Of a stretch of DNA of 64,000 nt, positions 22,823 to 30,507 are shown in pieces. The stretch comes from Streptomyces flavotricini. Its GTDB lineage: Bacteria > Actinomycetota > Actinomycetes > Streptomycetales > Streptomycetaceae. The DNA is taken from positions 3,642,661 to 3,706,660 of the forward strand of contig NZ_JAINUL010000001.1 in NCBI RefSeq assembly GCF_020639365.1, written 5' to 3'. Position 1 is the stretch's first letter, and each line of letters opens with the position of its first letter. The notes beneath the pieces were generated by a model, which worked only from the letters and a program-made list of their open reading frames with translations, was not told where the DNA came from and did not search any database. A program made the translations under genes and the position numbers.

Positions 22823-24394
22823 GTGGACCTGGTCATCCGCGGGGCCCGCGTCGTCGACGGCACGGGCGGGCCCTCGTACACCGCCGACGTGGGCGTCCAC
22901 GAGGGCCGGATCGCCGAGATCGGCCGGATCCGCTCCGGCGGCCGGCGCACCGTCGACGCGTACGGGCTCGCCCTGGCCCCCGGCTTCGTCGACATGCACG
23001 CGCACAGCGACCTCGCCCTGCTCCGCGACCCGGACCACAGCGCCAAGGCCGCACAGGGCGTGACCCTCGAAGTCCTGGGCCAGGACGGGCTCTCGTACGC
23101 GCCCGTCGACGACCGCACCCTCGCCGAGGTGCGGGCGGCCATCACCGGCTGGAACGGCGCGGGCGAGGACGTCGCGTTCGACTGGCGGGACGTGGGCGGC
23201 TACCTGGACCGGCTCGACCGCTCCGGCATCGCCGTCAACGCCGCGTACCTCGTCCCGCAGGGCACCGTCCGCGCGTACGCCCTCGGCTGGGGCGACCGTC
23301 CCGCGACCCCCGCCGAGCTCGACCGGATGCGCACGCTCGTCGCCGAGGGCCTCGCGCAGGGCGCGGTCGGCATGTCCTCGGGGCTCACCTACACCCCCGG
23401 CATGTACGCGTCCGGCACCGAACTGGCGGAGCTGTGCCGGGTGGTGGCCTCGTACGGCGGCTACTACTGCCCGCACCACCGCTCGTACGGGCGCGGCGCG
23501 CTGGCCGCGTACGCCGAGATGGTCGCCCTGGCCCGGGAGGCGGGCTGCGCGCTGCACCTCGCGCACGCCACCATGAACTTCGCGGAGAACGAGGGCCGGG
23601 CGGGCGAGCTGCTCTCCCTCCTCGACCGGGCCCTCGCCGACGGGGCCGACATCAGCCTCGACTCGTACCCGTACACCCCCGGCTGCACCACGCTCGTGGC
23701 GCTGCTGCCCGGCTGGGCGAACGAGGGCGGGCCGCGGGCCGTGCTCGCACGGCTGCGCGACGACGCCGAGGCAGAGCGGATCCGGTACGCGCTGGAGGTG
23801 ACCGGGTCGGACGGCTGCCACGGCGTCCCGGTCGACTGGGCGACGATCGAGATCGCGGGGACGGCGGACCCGGCGCACGGGGCGTGCGTGGGCACGCGCC
23901 TGCGGGACTGGGAGGGTGCCCGGCGGCTGCTGCTGGCGGACCGGCTCGGGCCGACGGTCCTCCAGCACGTCGGGCACGAGGAGAACGTCCGGGCGATCAT
24001 GCGGCACCGGGTGCACACCGGTGGCTCCGACGGGATCCTGCAGGGCGCGAAACCGCATCCGCGGGCGTACGGGACCTTCCCGCACTACCTGGGCCACTAC
24101 GTGCGCGAGCTCGGCGTGCTCTCGCTCGAGGAGTGCGTGGCCCATCTGGCGGGCCGTCCGGCGGCCCGACTGCGGCTCCCGGACCGGGGGTTGGTGCGGG
24201 CCGGGTACCTGGCCGACCTCGTGCTCTTCGATCCGGACACGGTCGCGGCCGGGTCGACCTACGAGAACCCGCGCGTGCTGCCGGCCGGCATCCCGCACGT
24301 GCTGATCGACGGACGGTTCGTCATGCGGGACGGGCGCAGGACGGACGTCCTGGCGGGGCGGTCGGTCCGCAGGACGCCGTACAGGGGTCGTTGA
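22823..24394 (+). CDS. N-acyl-D-amino-acid deacylase (D-aminoacylase family)
   Basis: A 523-residue amidohydrolase-superfamily enzyme. The N-terminal beta-domain is VDLVIRGARVVDGTGGPSYTADVGV, followed by metal site PGFVDMHAHSDLAL (HxH), HHRSYG, LHLAHATMNF, and C-terminal GGSDGILQGAKPHPRAYGTFP with the conserved Asp. Family members use a bridging Cys in a GNCG motif; here the equivalent position reads GQDG (LEVLGQDGLSYAP), so the Cys is Asp. Starts at GTG 22823, 13 bases after the upstream gene. It releases free D-amino acids from N-acyl forms; chitin- or wall-derived substrates are possible but unproven. Confidence 0.87.
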   Translation: MDLVIRGARVVDGTGGPSYTADVGVHEGRIAEIGRIRSGGRRTVDAYGLALAPGFVDMHAHSDLALLRDPDHSAKAAQGVTLEVLGQDGLSYAPVDDRTLAEVRAAITGWNGAGEDVAFDWRDVGGYLDRLDRSGIAVNAAYLVPQGTVRAYALGWGDRPATPAELDRMRTLVAEGLAQGAVGMSSGLTYTPGMYASGTELAELCRVVASYGGYYCPHHRSYGRGALAAYAEMVALAREAGCALHLAHATMNFAENEGRAGELLSLLDRALADGADISLDSYPYTPGCTTLVALLPGWANEGGPRAVLARLRDDAEAERIRYALEVTGSDGCHGVPVDWATIEIAGTADPAHGACVGTRLRDWEGARRLLLADRLGPTVLQHVGHEENVRAIMRHRVHTGGSDGILQGAKPHPRAYGTFPHYLGHYVRELGVLSLEECVAHLAGRPAARLRLPDRGLVRAGYLADLVLFDPDTVAAGSTYENPRVLPAGIPHVLIDGRFVMRDGRRTDVLAGRSVRRTPYRGR

Positions 24395-24404
24395 CGGCCC
24401 CGCC

Positions 24405-24417
24405 TACGATGGGCGGC
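24405..24417 (+). promoter_or_regulatory. Putative -10 box before the ydcF-like gene
   Basis: TACGAT at 24405-24410 ends 7 bases before the ATG at 24418 and there is no ribosome-binding site, pointing to a leaderless transcript. No good -35 box is visible at the right spacing. Confidence 0.4.
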
Positions 24418-25428
24418 ATGCTCGCCTTTGTCCCCGCCGCGCTGTTTTTCGTCCTCTTCTGCGTGAGTGTGCGGGAGGACCGCCGGCGCTTCCGGAACGC
24501 GGTCCTCCTGGGCCTCACCCTCATGTTCGGCTCGATCGGCCTGCTGTTCCAGATACCTGAACTGCCGTCACCGCTGGACGCCATCGCGGTCCTGCTGGTG
24601 CTGGCCGTGCCGGCGCTCGGCACTCTCGTCCTCGGCGGCTACCTGATCCGCAACGGCCTGACGATGCTCCGCAAGGAGGGCCGCAGCCCGACCAACATGC
24701 TGTCCATGGCGGCGGGCCTGGGCATCTTCGCGCTGATCGCGCTGGTCCTGGGGGTGGCGGGGCGGGGCTCCCGGGTCGTGGACACGATGGTGGCGGGCCT
24801 GGTCATGCTCGTCGGCTACGTCTCCTTCATCTTCCTCTGCTTCCTGGCGTACGCCTTCCTGTACGGGCGGATCACCGTGCGCGGCGACGTGGACTACGTG
24901 GTGATGCTGGGCTCCGGGCTCATCTGCGGCGAGCGGGTGTCCCCGCTGCTGGCTTCCCGGCTGGAGAAGGGCCGGCAGATCCACGCCGCCCAGGTGGCCC
25001 GCGGCGGGCGGACTCCGCTGCTGCTGGTCTCGGGCGGGCAGGGGTCGGACGAGAAGCTCTCGGAGGCGCGGGCGATGGCCGACTGGCTGATCGCGCGGGG
25101 CGTCCCGGAGGAGCAGGTACGGCTGGAGGACCGCTCGGCCACGACGAAGGAGAACCTCGCCTTCAGCCGCACGATCATGGCCGAAGCCGACCCCGACTAC
25201 CGATGCGTGGTCGTCACCAACAACTTCCACGCGTTCCGGGCCGCGATGACCGCCCGCACGGCCGGGGTCAACGGCCAGGTGCTCGGCTCCCCGACGGCCA
25301 CGTACTTCTGGCCGAGCGCCACCCTCCGCGAGTTCGTCGCGGTCTTCTGGGAGCACCGGACGGTGAACCTGAGCATCTGCGCGGGGATAGTGGCCGTGAC
25401 GGCGCTGGCGGCCGTCGCCTCGGCGTAG
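24418..25428 (+). CDS. YdcF/DUF218-family membrane protein
   Basis: 336 residues. Four to five N-terminal membrane helices (about 1-160) precede a DUF218 domain: VDYVVMLGSGLICGERVSPLLASRLEKG, LLLVSGGQGSDEKLSEARAM, VRLEDRSATTKENLAFS and CVVVTNNFHAFRAAMTARTAG. A last helix lies near 310-333. DUF218 proteins (SanA, YdcF, ElyC) are linked to envelope or lipid-linked precursor metabolism; ElyC affects undecaprenyl-phosphate use in E. coli. This arrangement with a multi-helix N-terminus is the common Gram-positive form. Confidence 0.88.
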   Translation: MLAFVPAALFFVLFCVSVREDRRRFRNAVLLGLTLMFGSIGLLFQIPELPSPLDAIAVLLVLAVPALGTLVLGGYLIRNGLTMLRKEGRSPTNMLSMAAGLGIFALIALVLGVAGRGSRVVDTMVAGLVMLVGYVSFIFLCFLAYAFLYGRITVRGDVDYVVMLGSGLICGERVSPLLASRLEKGRQIHAAQVARGGRTPLLLVSGGQGSDEKLSEARAMADWLIARGVPEEQVRLEDRSATTKENLAFSRTIMAEADPDYRCVVVTNNFHAFRAAMTARTAGVNGQVLGSPTATYFWPSATLREFVAVFWEHRTVNLSICAGIVAVTALAAVASA

Positions 25429-25452
25429 GCGCCGCGACGGGCGGCGGGAACG

Positions 25453-26025
25453 TCACAGGGCGCGCTCGCGTGCGTGCAGGTGTCCGTCGGCGGGATGGGC
25501 GGGCGGATCCGCGGCCAGGACCCCCCTCAGCTCGTACCCGCATTTCTGCGCGACGCGGCACGACGCCGGGTTGTCCACCTGGTGCAGGAGCTCCAGGCGC
25601 GTCAGCCCGCGGTCGCCGAAGGAGGCGAAGGCCCAGTCGGTCAGCGCCCGCAGGGCGCGCGGCGCCACGTCCCGGCCGCGGGCGTGGGCGGCGGTCCAGT
25701 AGCCGACCTCGGCGGACGCGGCTCCGGGGACGGCGCCCTTGAGGACCACGTGCCCGGCTATCGGCCCCTCCCCTTCCCCGTCGGCCCGGGGCTCCACGAC
25801 GGCGAAGGTGAGGCGGCTGCCCGTTTCCCATCCCCGCTGCTGGTCCCTGACCCACCGCTCCGCGCTCGCCCCGTCGTGGACGGCGGCGCCCGTCCAGCGG
25901 CGCAGGGCTGCGTCCCGGTACACCTCGACCAGCTCGGCGCTGTCGGCCGGCCGCCACGGACGCAGCCGGAGAGCGGGGGCGGTCGGCGTGGCGGCGGCCT
26001 CCAGCCGCGGAGTGATCTTGTCCAT
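25453..26025 (-). CDS. GNAT-family N-acetyltransferase (RimJ/RimL type)
   Basis: 190 residues: LRLRPWRPADSAELVEVYRD, then GHVVLKGAVPGAASAEVGYWTAAHARGRDVAPRALRALTDWAF (acetyl-CoA loop, variant of Q/RxxGxG/A as ARGRDVA), and LELLHQVDNPASCRVAQKCGYELRGVL (motif B with the conserved N-x-S). This is the Acetyltransf_3 pattern of RimJ/RimL-like enzymes. The start at 26025 has no Shine-Dalgarno, so leaderless or a different upstream start is possible. It is convergent with the ydcF-like gene. The acceptor is unknown. Confidence 0.85.
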   Translation of the reverse strand: MDKITPRLEAAATPTAPALRLRPWRPADSAELVEVYRDAALRRWTGAAVHDGASAERWVRDQQRGWETGSRLTFAVVEPRADGEGEGPIAGHVVLKGAVPGAASAEVGYWTAAHARGRDVAPRALRALTDWAFASFGDRGLTRLELLHQVDNPASCRVAQKCGYELRGVLAADPPAHPADGHLHARERAL

Positions 26026-26125
26026 GGAGGGAGGGTACGAGTCCGAGGTGCGTTCATGGGGATGTCGCCGGAGGATGAGGGAACCGGGGGGCATGGAAGC
26101 AGGCGCATTCCGAGGAGGTATCCCG

Positions 26126-26311
26126 ATGGACAGTGAATCGGGCCAGCAGCCCAATCGGCCGGCCAAGCTCTTCAGCGGCGGGGAACGGCCGTACGACCCC
26201 GAGGACCTCGTGATGGTGCAAGGCATGGAGCCGACTCCGGAGCGGCTCGAGAAGGCGCGCCAGCTGATCGAGAAGGAGGGTCCGCAGGTCATCGAGCGCT
26301 ACCTGCCCTAG
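26126..26311 (+). CDS. Small acidic/polar hypothetical protein
   Basis: A 61-residue soluble protein: an N-terminal polar stretch, then KLFSGGERPYDPEDLVMVQGMEPTPERLEKARQLIEKEGPQVIERYLP, which predicts a C-terminal amphipathic helix. The ribosome site GAGGAGGT lies 6 bases upstream of ATG 26126 and is very strong, which is good evidence for a real gene. I recall similar small proteins in other Streptomyces but no function. It stands alone between a divergent GNAT gene and a co-oriented reductase-like gene. Confidence 0.75.
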   Translation: MDSESGQQPNRPAKLFSGGERPYDPEDLVMVQGMEPTPERLEKARQLIEKEGPQVIERYLP

Positions 26312-26532
26312 CCGGGCGGTGGCGCCGCACGAAGCTGCTGGTGGCCCCGACCGGGGGCGGCGTTTCCCGGGCCGGGGCCGCACGTCGTCCGCCCGTCGTC
26401 CGCGTGTGGTCCGGGCGTGGTCCGTACGTGGGCCGGGCGTCACCTGGACGTGTGTCCGGCGGGTGCCGACCGCATCCGGAGACGGAGAAGGATCGTTAAG
26501 TCGCGCGGGGGCCCTGACTCGGAGGCACCGCC

Positions 26533-26979
26533 ATGCAGACGCTCACCATCGACTGGGACCACCCCACCGACCCGCGCCAGAGCCGCGAACGGGACCACGT
26601 ACGGGACTACGTGACCACCGGCGGACTCGACGGCCACCTGTGGCACGGGGTCCCCACCCTCCTGCTCACCACGCTCGACCGCGCCACGGGCCTGACCTCC
26701 CGGACCCCCCTCATCTACGTCGAGGACGGGGGCCGCCACATCGTGCTCGCGGCCCACTGGGGCGCCCCGGAGCACCCGGCCTGGTACCGGAACCTGACCG
26801 CCCACCCGGAGGTCCGCCTCCAGGTCGGTGCGGCCGTCTTCCAGGCCACGGCCCGCACGGCCCGCCCCGTGGAGCGCGAGGTGTACTGGCCGGCGATGAC
26901 GGCCCTGTGGCCCCTCTTCGACGACTACCAGGTGGCGGCCTCCCCGCGCGAGATCCCCCTGGTGATCATCACCTCGTAG
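26533..26979 (+). CDS. Deazaflavin (F420)-dependent nitroreductase-family protein
   Basis: 148 residues of the DDN/FDOR-A type: HGVPTLLLTTLDRATGLTSRTPLIYVEDGGRHIVLAAHWGAPEHPAWYRNLTAHPEVRLQVG. The family hallmarks are TTxGRxSGxxRxxPL and GxxxxPxWyxNLxAnPxV; here TTLDRATGLTSRTPL and APEHPAWYRNLTAHPEV match. F420 is made by Streptomyces. The family reduces quinones or nitro compounds; the native substrate here is unknown. Confidence 0.85.
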   Translation: MQTLTIDWDHPTDPRQSRERDHVRDYVTTGGLDGHLWHGVPTLLLTTLDRATGLTSRTPLIYVEDGGRHIVLAAHWGAPEHPAWYRNLTAHPEVRLQVGAAVFQATARTARPVEREVYWPAMTALWPLFDDYQVAASPREIPLVIITS

Positions 26980-26997
26980 CCCCGGCGGCGCCCGCAC

Positions 26998-27474
26998 TCA
27001 GGCGTGGTCGTAGACGGTCACGGCCACGCCCCGGGCGCACAGGGCCTCGGTGACCAGCGGTTCGACGCGGGACCACTTGCCTCCGGCGAGACCGCAGCCG
27101 ATGCGGGGCATGTGGACCGAGGCCCCGAGCGCGAGCGCGTGCCCGCCGAGCGCCGCCAGGCAGCGCTCCAGCGCCTCGTAGCGGATGGGCGGGCCGCCAC
27201 TGCCCGTGCGGATGCCCCGCTGGGCGACCATGTTGGCCACCCACGTGTCCGGCCGCACCTGGACCAGCCGCACCGCGCCGAGGCCGAAGTCGTTGCCGCT
27301 GCGCCCCCGGTGCCAGGCCCGGAAATCCTTCTCGGGCCCGGGCCAGCGCTTCGAGAGCGCCAGCACGAAGCCCTTGCCCCAGCCTCCGATGTCGTTGCAG
27401 ACGTGCGCGATGATCTTCGGCCCCTTGGCCTGCGGGCCGGTCGCGTCCCCCGCGACGATCCGAAGCTGCTCCAT
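26998..27474 (-). CDS. Macro-domain protein (ADP-ribose hydrolase-like)
   Basis: A 158-residue macro domain close to the OARD1/ADP-ribose-1''-phosphatase group: LRIVAGDATGPQAKGPKIIAHVCNDIGGWGKGFVLALSKRWPGPEKDF, VANMVAQRG, IRYEALERCLAAL and SVHMPRIGCGLAGGKWSRVEPLV. The IGCGLAGG loop binds ADP-ribose. Such proteins remove ADP-ribose from glutamate or deacylate O-acetyl-ADP-ribose. The start at 27474 gives the family's full length. No partner transferase is nearby, so a general housekeeping role is likely. Confidence 0.88.
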   Translation of the reverse strand: MEQLRIVAGDATGPQAKGPKIIAHVCNDIGGWGKGFVLALSKRWPGPEKDFRAWHRGRSGNDFGLGAVRLVQVRPDTWVANMVAQRGIRTGSGGPPIRYEALERCLAALGGHALALGASVHMPRIGCGLAGGKWSRVEPLVTEALCARGVAVTVYDHA

Positions 27475-27560
27475 GTGCCGCCCCTTTCCCCCGCCCACGA
27501 CCCTACGGGCGGCCACCGACAACGGCGCCGGCGCCCGCCAGGGGAACCGGGGCCGGGGGG

Positions 27561-27845
27561 CTACAGGTATTCGCGGGCGAATTCCATCGCCCATTCCACC
27601 GCCGCGACCGGGACGCTGCCCGACAGCGGATCGATGGTCAGGCGGGCGGCCTCCCAGCCCTGGTCGTGCTCGCGGTGGATCGCGAAGTGCGCCGCTTCGA
27701 CCTCCTCGGTGCCTCCACCACCTCCACCGCCCTCCCCGCCCCCGCCGCCCTCCCCGCTCCGCGGTGCGACCAGGAACTCGATCGCCCGGTCGTCGCCGTC
27801 CGTGCCCACCGTGCTGATCGCCATGCCGCCGACCATGAATTCCAC
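27561..27845 (-). CDS. Hypothetical protein with glycine-rich linker
   Basis: About 94 residues if started at GTG 27845 (GGAG just upstream) or 91 from ATG 27836. The N-terminal part AISTVGTDGDDRAIEFLVAPRSG is joined by a Glu/Gly-rich linker of about 18 residues to VEAAHFAIHREHDQGWEAARLTIDPLSGSVPVAAVEWAMEFAREYL. No family recognised. The C-terminal composition (few Arg-rich runs, sensible helices) and GC3 bias suggest it is real rather than a shadow frame. The linker is encoded by a G-rich tract. Confidence 0.5.
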   Translation of the reverse strand: MEFMVGGMAISTVGTDGDDRAIEFLVAPRSGEGGGGGEGGGGGGGTEEVEAAHFAIHREHDQGWEAARLTIDPLSGSVPVAAVEWAMEFAREYL

Positions 27846-28164
27846 CGCTCCGACCCCGCCCTCTCGCGCCCCGACCGACCGTCCGGGACAAGCCTGCGCC
27901 GCGGCCCGTGCCCGACGCATGAGTGCGCGTACTCATGCCCGTACTCGGGCCCCGTACGCACACCCCGACGTGACGAGTGCAACACCACACGTCCGGCGTC
28001 TTGTGGAGTCCACCCATTCCGCAGGCGGCAACGGCGCGGTGGCCGCCGTTTCCAAGGGCGGACCGGGCCGCCACCGTCCCATCATGCGAAACGGGACATA
28101 TCAGCCCCCCATTCCTGCCGCGAATACCGCGGCGGAGCGGCCGTCCGGCCCGTAAGCTCCCGTC
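27846..28164. other. Intergenic region upstream of the aminotransferase
   Basis: This 319-bp stretch has no gene I can support. It has an inverted repeat GCATGAGT-N6-ACTCATGC (27917-27938), an adjacent small hairpin GCCCG-TACT-CGGGC (27937-27950), and a -10-like TAAGCT (28153-28158) 6 bases before the aminotransferase ATG. Confidence 0.6.
27917..27938. promoter_or_regulatory. 8-6-8 inverted repeat, possible operator
   Basis: GCATGAGT (27917-27924) and ACTCATGC (27931-27938) are perfect inverted arms around 6 bases. The site lies in the divergent region between the Gly-rich hypothetical and the aminotransferase. The regulator is not identifiable from the window. Confidence 0.45.
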
Positions 28165-29376
28165 ATGCAGGTGATCCAGTCAACGAAACTCGCCAACGTC
28201 TGCTACGAGATCCGCGGGCCCGTGCTCGAAGAGGCCATGCGGCTCGAAGCAGCAGGTCATCGCATCCTCAAGCTGAACACCGGCAACCCCGCGGCCTTCG
28301 GCTTCGAGTGCCCGCCGGAGATCCTCGAGGACATGCTCCGCAACCTGGGCAACGCCCACGGGTACGGGGACGCGAAGGGGCTGCTCTCCGCGCGCCGCGC
28401 GGTCATGCAGCACTACCAGACCAAGGGCATCGAGCTGGACGTCGAGGACATCTACCTCGGCAACGGCGTCTCCGAGCTGATCCAGATGTCGATGCAGGCG
28501 CTGCTCGACGACGGCGACGAGGTGCTGGTCCCGGCACCGGACTACCCCCTCTGGACCGCCTCCGTCAGCCTCGCCGGCGGCACCGCCGTGCACTACCGCT
28601 GCGACGAGCAGTCCGACTGGATGCCGGACCTCGCCGACATCGAGCGCAAGGTCACCGACCGCACCCGCGCGATCGTGATCATCAACCCGAACAACCCGAC
28701 CGGCGCCGTCTACGACGACGAGATGCTGCGCGGGCTCACCGACATCGCCCGCCGCCACAACCTGATCGTCTGCTCCGACGAGATCTACGACCGGATCCTG
28801 TACGACGGCGCCACGCACACCAACACCGCCACCATCGCGCCCGACCTGCTGACGCTCACGTTCAACGGGCTGTCCAAGAACTACCGCGTCGCCGGCTACC
28901 GGGCCGGCTGGATGGCGGTCTGCGGCCCCAAGAAGCACGCCTCGTCGTACATCGAGGGCCTGACGATCCTGGCCAACATGCGGCTGTGCGCGAACATGCC
29001 CTCGCAGCACGCCGTCGCGACCGCGCTGGGCGGCCGGCAGTCGATCAACGACCTGGTCCTTCCGGGCGGGCGCCTGCTGGAGCAGCGCGACACGGCGTAC
29101 GACCTGCTGACGCAGATCCCCGGCATCACCTGCGTGAAGCCGAAGGGCGCGCTGTACCTCTTCCCGAAGCTGGACCCGGCCGTCTACAAGATCAAGGACG
29201 ACCGGCAGATGGTCCTCGACCTGCTGCGGGCCGAGAAGATCATGGTGGTGCACGGTACGGGCTTCAACTGGCCCGAGCCCGACCACTTCCGGATCGTGAC
29301 GCTGCCGAACGCCAAGGACCTGGCGGACGCGGTGACCCGGATCGGGAAGTTCCTGGACGGCTACGGCCAGCCGTAG
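28165..29376 (+). CDS. AlaA/AlaT-type alanine aminotransferase
   Basis: A 403-residue fold-type I PLP aminotransferase of the AlaA group: KLNTGNPAAFGFECPPEI, the substrate region PAPDYPLWTASVSLAGGTAVHY, IINPNNPTGAVYD, SDEIYDRILYDG, and PLP Lys238 in FNGLSKNYRVAGYRAGWM. The C-terminus has KGALYLFPKLD and VHGTGFNWPEPDHFRIV. It likely interconverts alanine/2-oxoglutarate and pyruvate/glutamate. TAAGCT lies 6 bases upstream of the ATG and there is no Shine-Dalgarno, suggesting a leaderless transcript. Family assignment is firm, substrate moderately so. Confidence 0.92.
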   Translation: MQVIQSTKLANVCYEIRGPVLEEAMRLEAAGHRILKLNTGNPAAFGFECPPEILEDMLRNLGNAHGYGDAKGLLSARRAVMQHYQTKGIELDVEDIYLGNGVSELIQMSMQALLDDGDEVLVPAPDYPLWTASVSLAGGTAVHYRCDEQSDWMPDLADIERKVTDRTRAIVIINPNNPTGAVYDDEMLRGLTDIARRHNLIVCSDEIYDRILYDGATHTNTATIAPDLLTLTFNGLSKNYRVAGYRAGWMAVCGPKKHASSYIEGLTILANMRLCANMPSQHAVATALGGRQSINDLVLPGGRLLEQRDTAYDLLTQIPGITCVKPKGALYLFPKLDPAVYKIKDDRQMVLDLLRAEKIMVVHGTGFNWPEPDHFRIVTLPNAKDLADAVTRIGKFLDGYGQP

Positions 29377-29431
29377 CCGGTGCGGCGGGGGCCTTTGCCG
29401 GATCCGGCACAACTTTAGAACCGATCCAATG

Positions 29432-29466
29432 TAGGATGGCCTCCTGACCACGCAGGAGGCCTCCTC
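29432..29466 (+). promoter_or_regulatory. Possible promoter and hairpin over the ribosome site
   Basis: TAGGAT at 29432-29437 is -10-like. GGCCTCCTG (29438-29446) and CAGGAGGCC (29453-29461) form a perfect 9-bp stem whose right arm contains the AGGAGG ribosome site of the next gene. If transcription begins downstream of the left arm, the repeat acts only as DNA. Confidence 0.45.
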
Positions 29467-29880
29467 ATGTACGAGCCGATCCGCACGAAGTCGGTCGTCC
29501 AGCGTGTGGGCGGCCACCACTCCGACAGCCACGCCGGGTACCCGCACAGCAGCCGCGCCGAGGCGCTGGACATGCAGCTCGCCGGGCACCTGGCGGCGCT
29601 GCTCGCCGTCACGGACGAGCTCGGCCTCGACGGCGCCGCCGCGCGTATCGCCGCGCAGGTCGCGCGGCTGCGCGGCTCCGATCCGGCGCGGGCGGCCCGC
29701 GCCGACCTCGCGGATGCCGGCGAGCTCGGCGCCCTGCACCAGCGGGCGCACGCCCTCGCGGGGCGGGCGCTGGTCGTCGCCGCGTCGCGTGCCGACACCA
29801 CTGTCGCGATCCTCGCCGCCGAGCGCATGGACGCGCATGCCGCTGCACTGGCCTCGCGGGATCTGGCCGGCAGCCTCTGA
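29467..29880 (+). CDS. Hypothetical helical protein
   Basis: 137 residues, soluble, mostly helical and Ala-rich. The N-terminus YEPIRTKSVVQRVGGHHSDSHAGYPHSSRAEAL is His/Ser-rich (GGHHSDSHAGYPH could bind metal), followed by LDMQLAGHLAALLAVTDELG and two further helices. No family recognised. AGGAGG lies 7 bases upstream of ATG 29467 inside a perfect hairpin. Coding bias is good. It stands alone before a convergent membrane-protein gene. Confidence 0.65.
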   Translation: MYEPIRTKSVVQRVGGHHSDSHAGYPHSSRAEALDMQLAGHLAALLAVTDELGLDGAAARIAAQVARLRGSDPARAARADLADAGELGALHQRAHALAGRALVVAASRADTTVAILAAERMDAHAAALASRDLAGSL

Positions 29881-29926
29881 TCGGCCCCGGTCCGGGGCCG
29901 CGGAGGCTCCGGACCGGGTGCCACCT

Positions 29927-30370
29927 TCATCCGGCGGACGGGGCTCCGGCCGGCGTGAACTCCGCCGCGGCGACCCCGCACCAAGGCGTCGTCGACACCG
30001 GCCAGATCGGGCCCAGCGCCTCCGCGCGTTCCGTCGCGGCCGGGGCCACTCCCGGGAGTTTCACCAGGGCCTGGGGCGCGCGGGCGGCGGCCGGGTCCGG
30101 GGTGGCCCTCTCGCGGAACTCGACCGTGACCACGTACGCGCCCCCGCCCTCGGGGCGGCCCGTCACCTCCACCGTCGCCACCACGCGGTGGCTGCCGGGG
30201 TCGATCCGGCAGCCCGTGACCCGTACGTCCTCCACCGCCGGGCGCGGCGGCGCCGCGCCCGGTTCGCCGCTGGCCCACACGTACAGGCCCAGCGGGGCGA
30301 ACACCAGCAGGCCGGCCAGGACCGTCAGGCCGACCGCCCAGCCCTGCCACTTCAACGCGCTCACGCCCAT
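29927..30370 (-). CDS. Membrane-anchored hypothetical protein
   Basis: 147 residues. One N-terminal membrane helix (about 11-33: AVGLTVLAGLLVFAPLGLYVWAS) is followed by an external beta-rich domain with strands VEDVRVTGCRID, RVVATVEVTGRP and GGAYVVTVEFRER, suggestive of an Ig-like or FxLD-type fold, and two Cys that may pair. The ATG at 30370 fits the topology; the longer frame upstream has no site. No family recognised. It is divergent from the binding-protein/TelA operon and may share its promoter region. Confidence 0.65.
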   Translation of the reverse strand: MGVSALKWQGWAVGLTVLAGLLVFAPLGLYVWASGEPGAAPPRPAVEDVRVTGCRIDPGSHRVVATVEVTGRPEGGGAYVVTVEFRERATPDPAAARAPQALVKLPGVAPAATERAEALGPIWPVSTTPWCGVAAAEFTPAGAPSAG

Positions 30371-30507
30371 GGGACGATCCTCCCGGCCCGCCGCCCCGCC
30401 TGCCAGCACCGGCCGATCCACACAGCATTTCGAAGTGGGACCGCCTGGACACCTGACGTTCATTCAACTTGACGCGGAATGTGGGTTTCCGCGAGCACTC
30501 TGCACCC

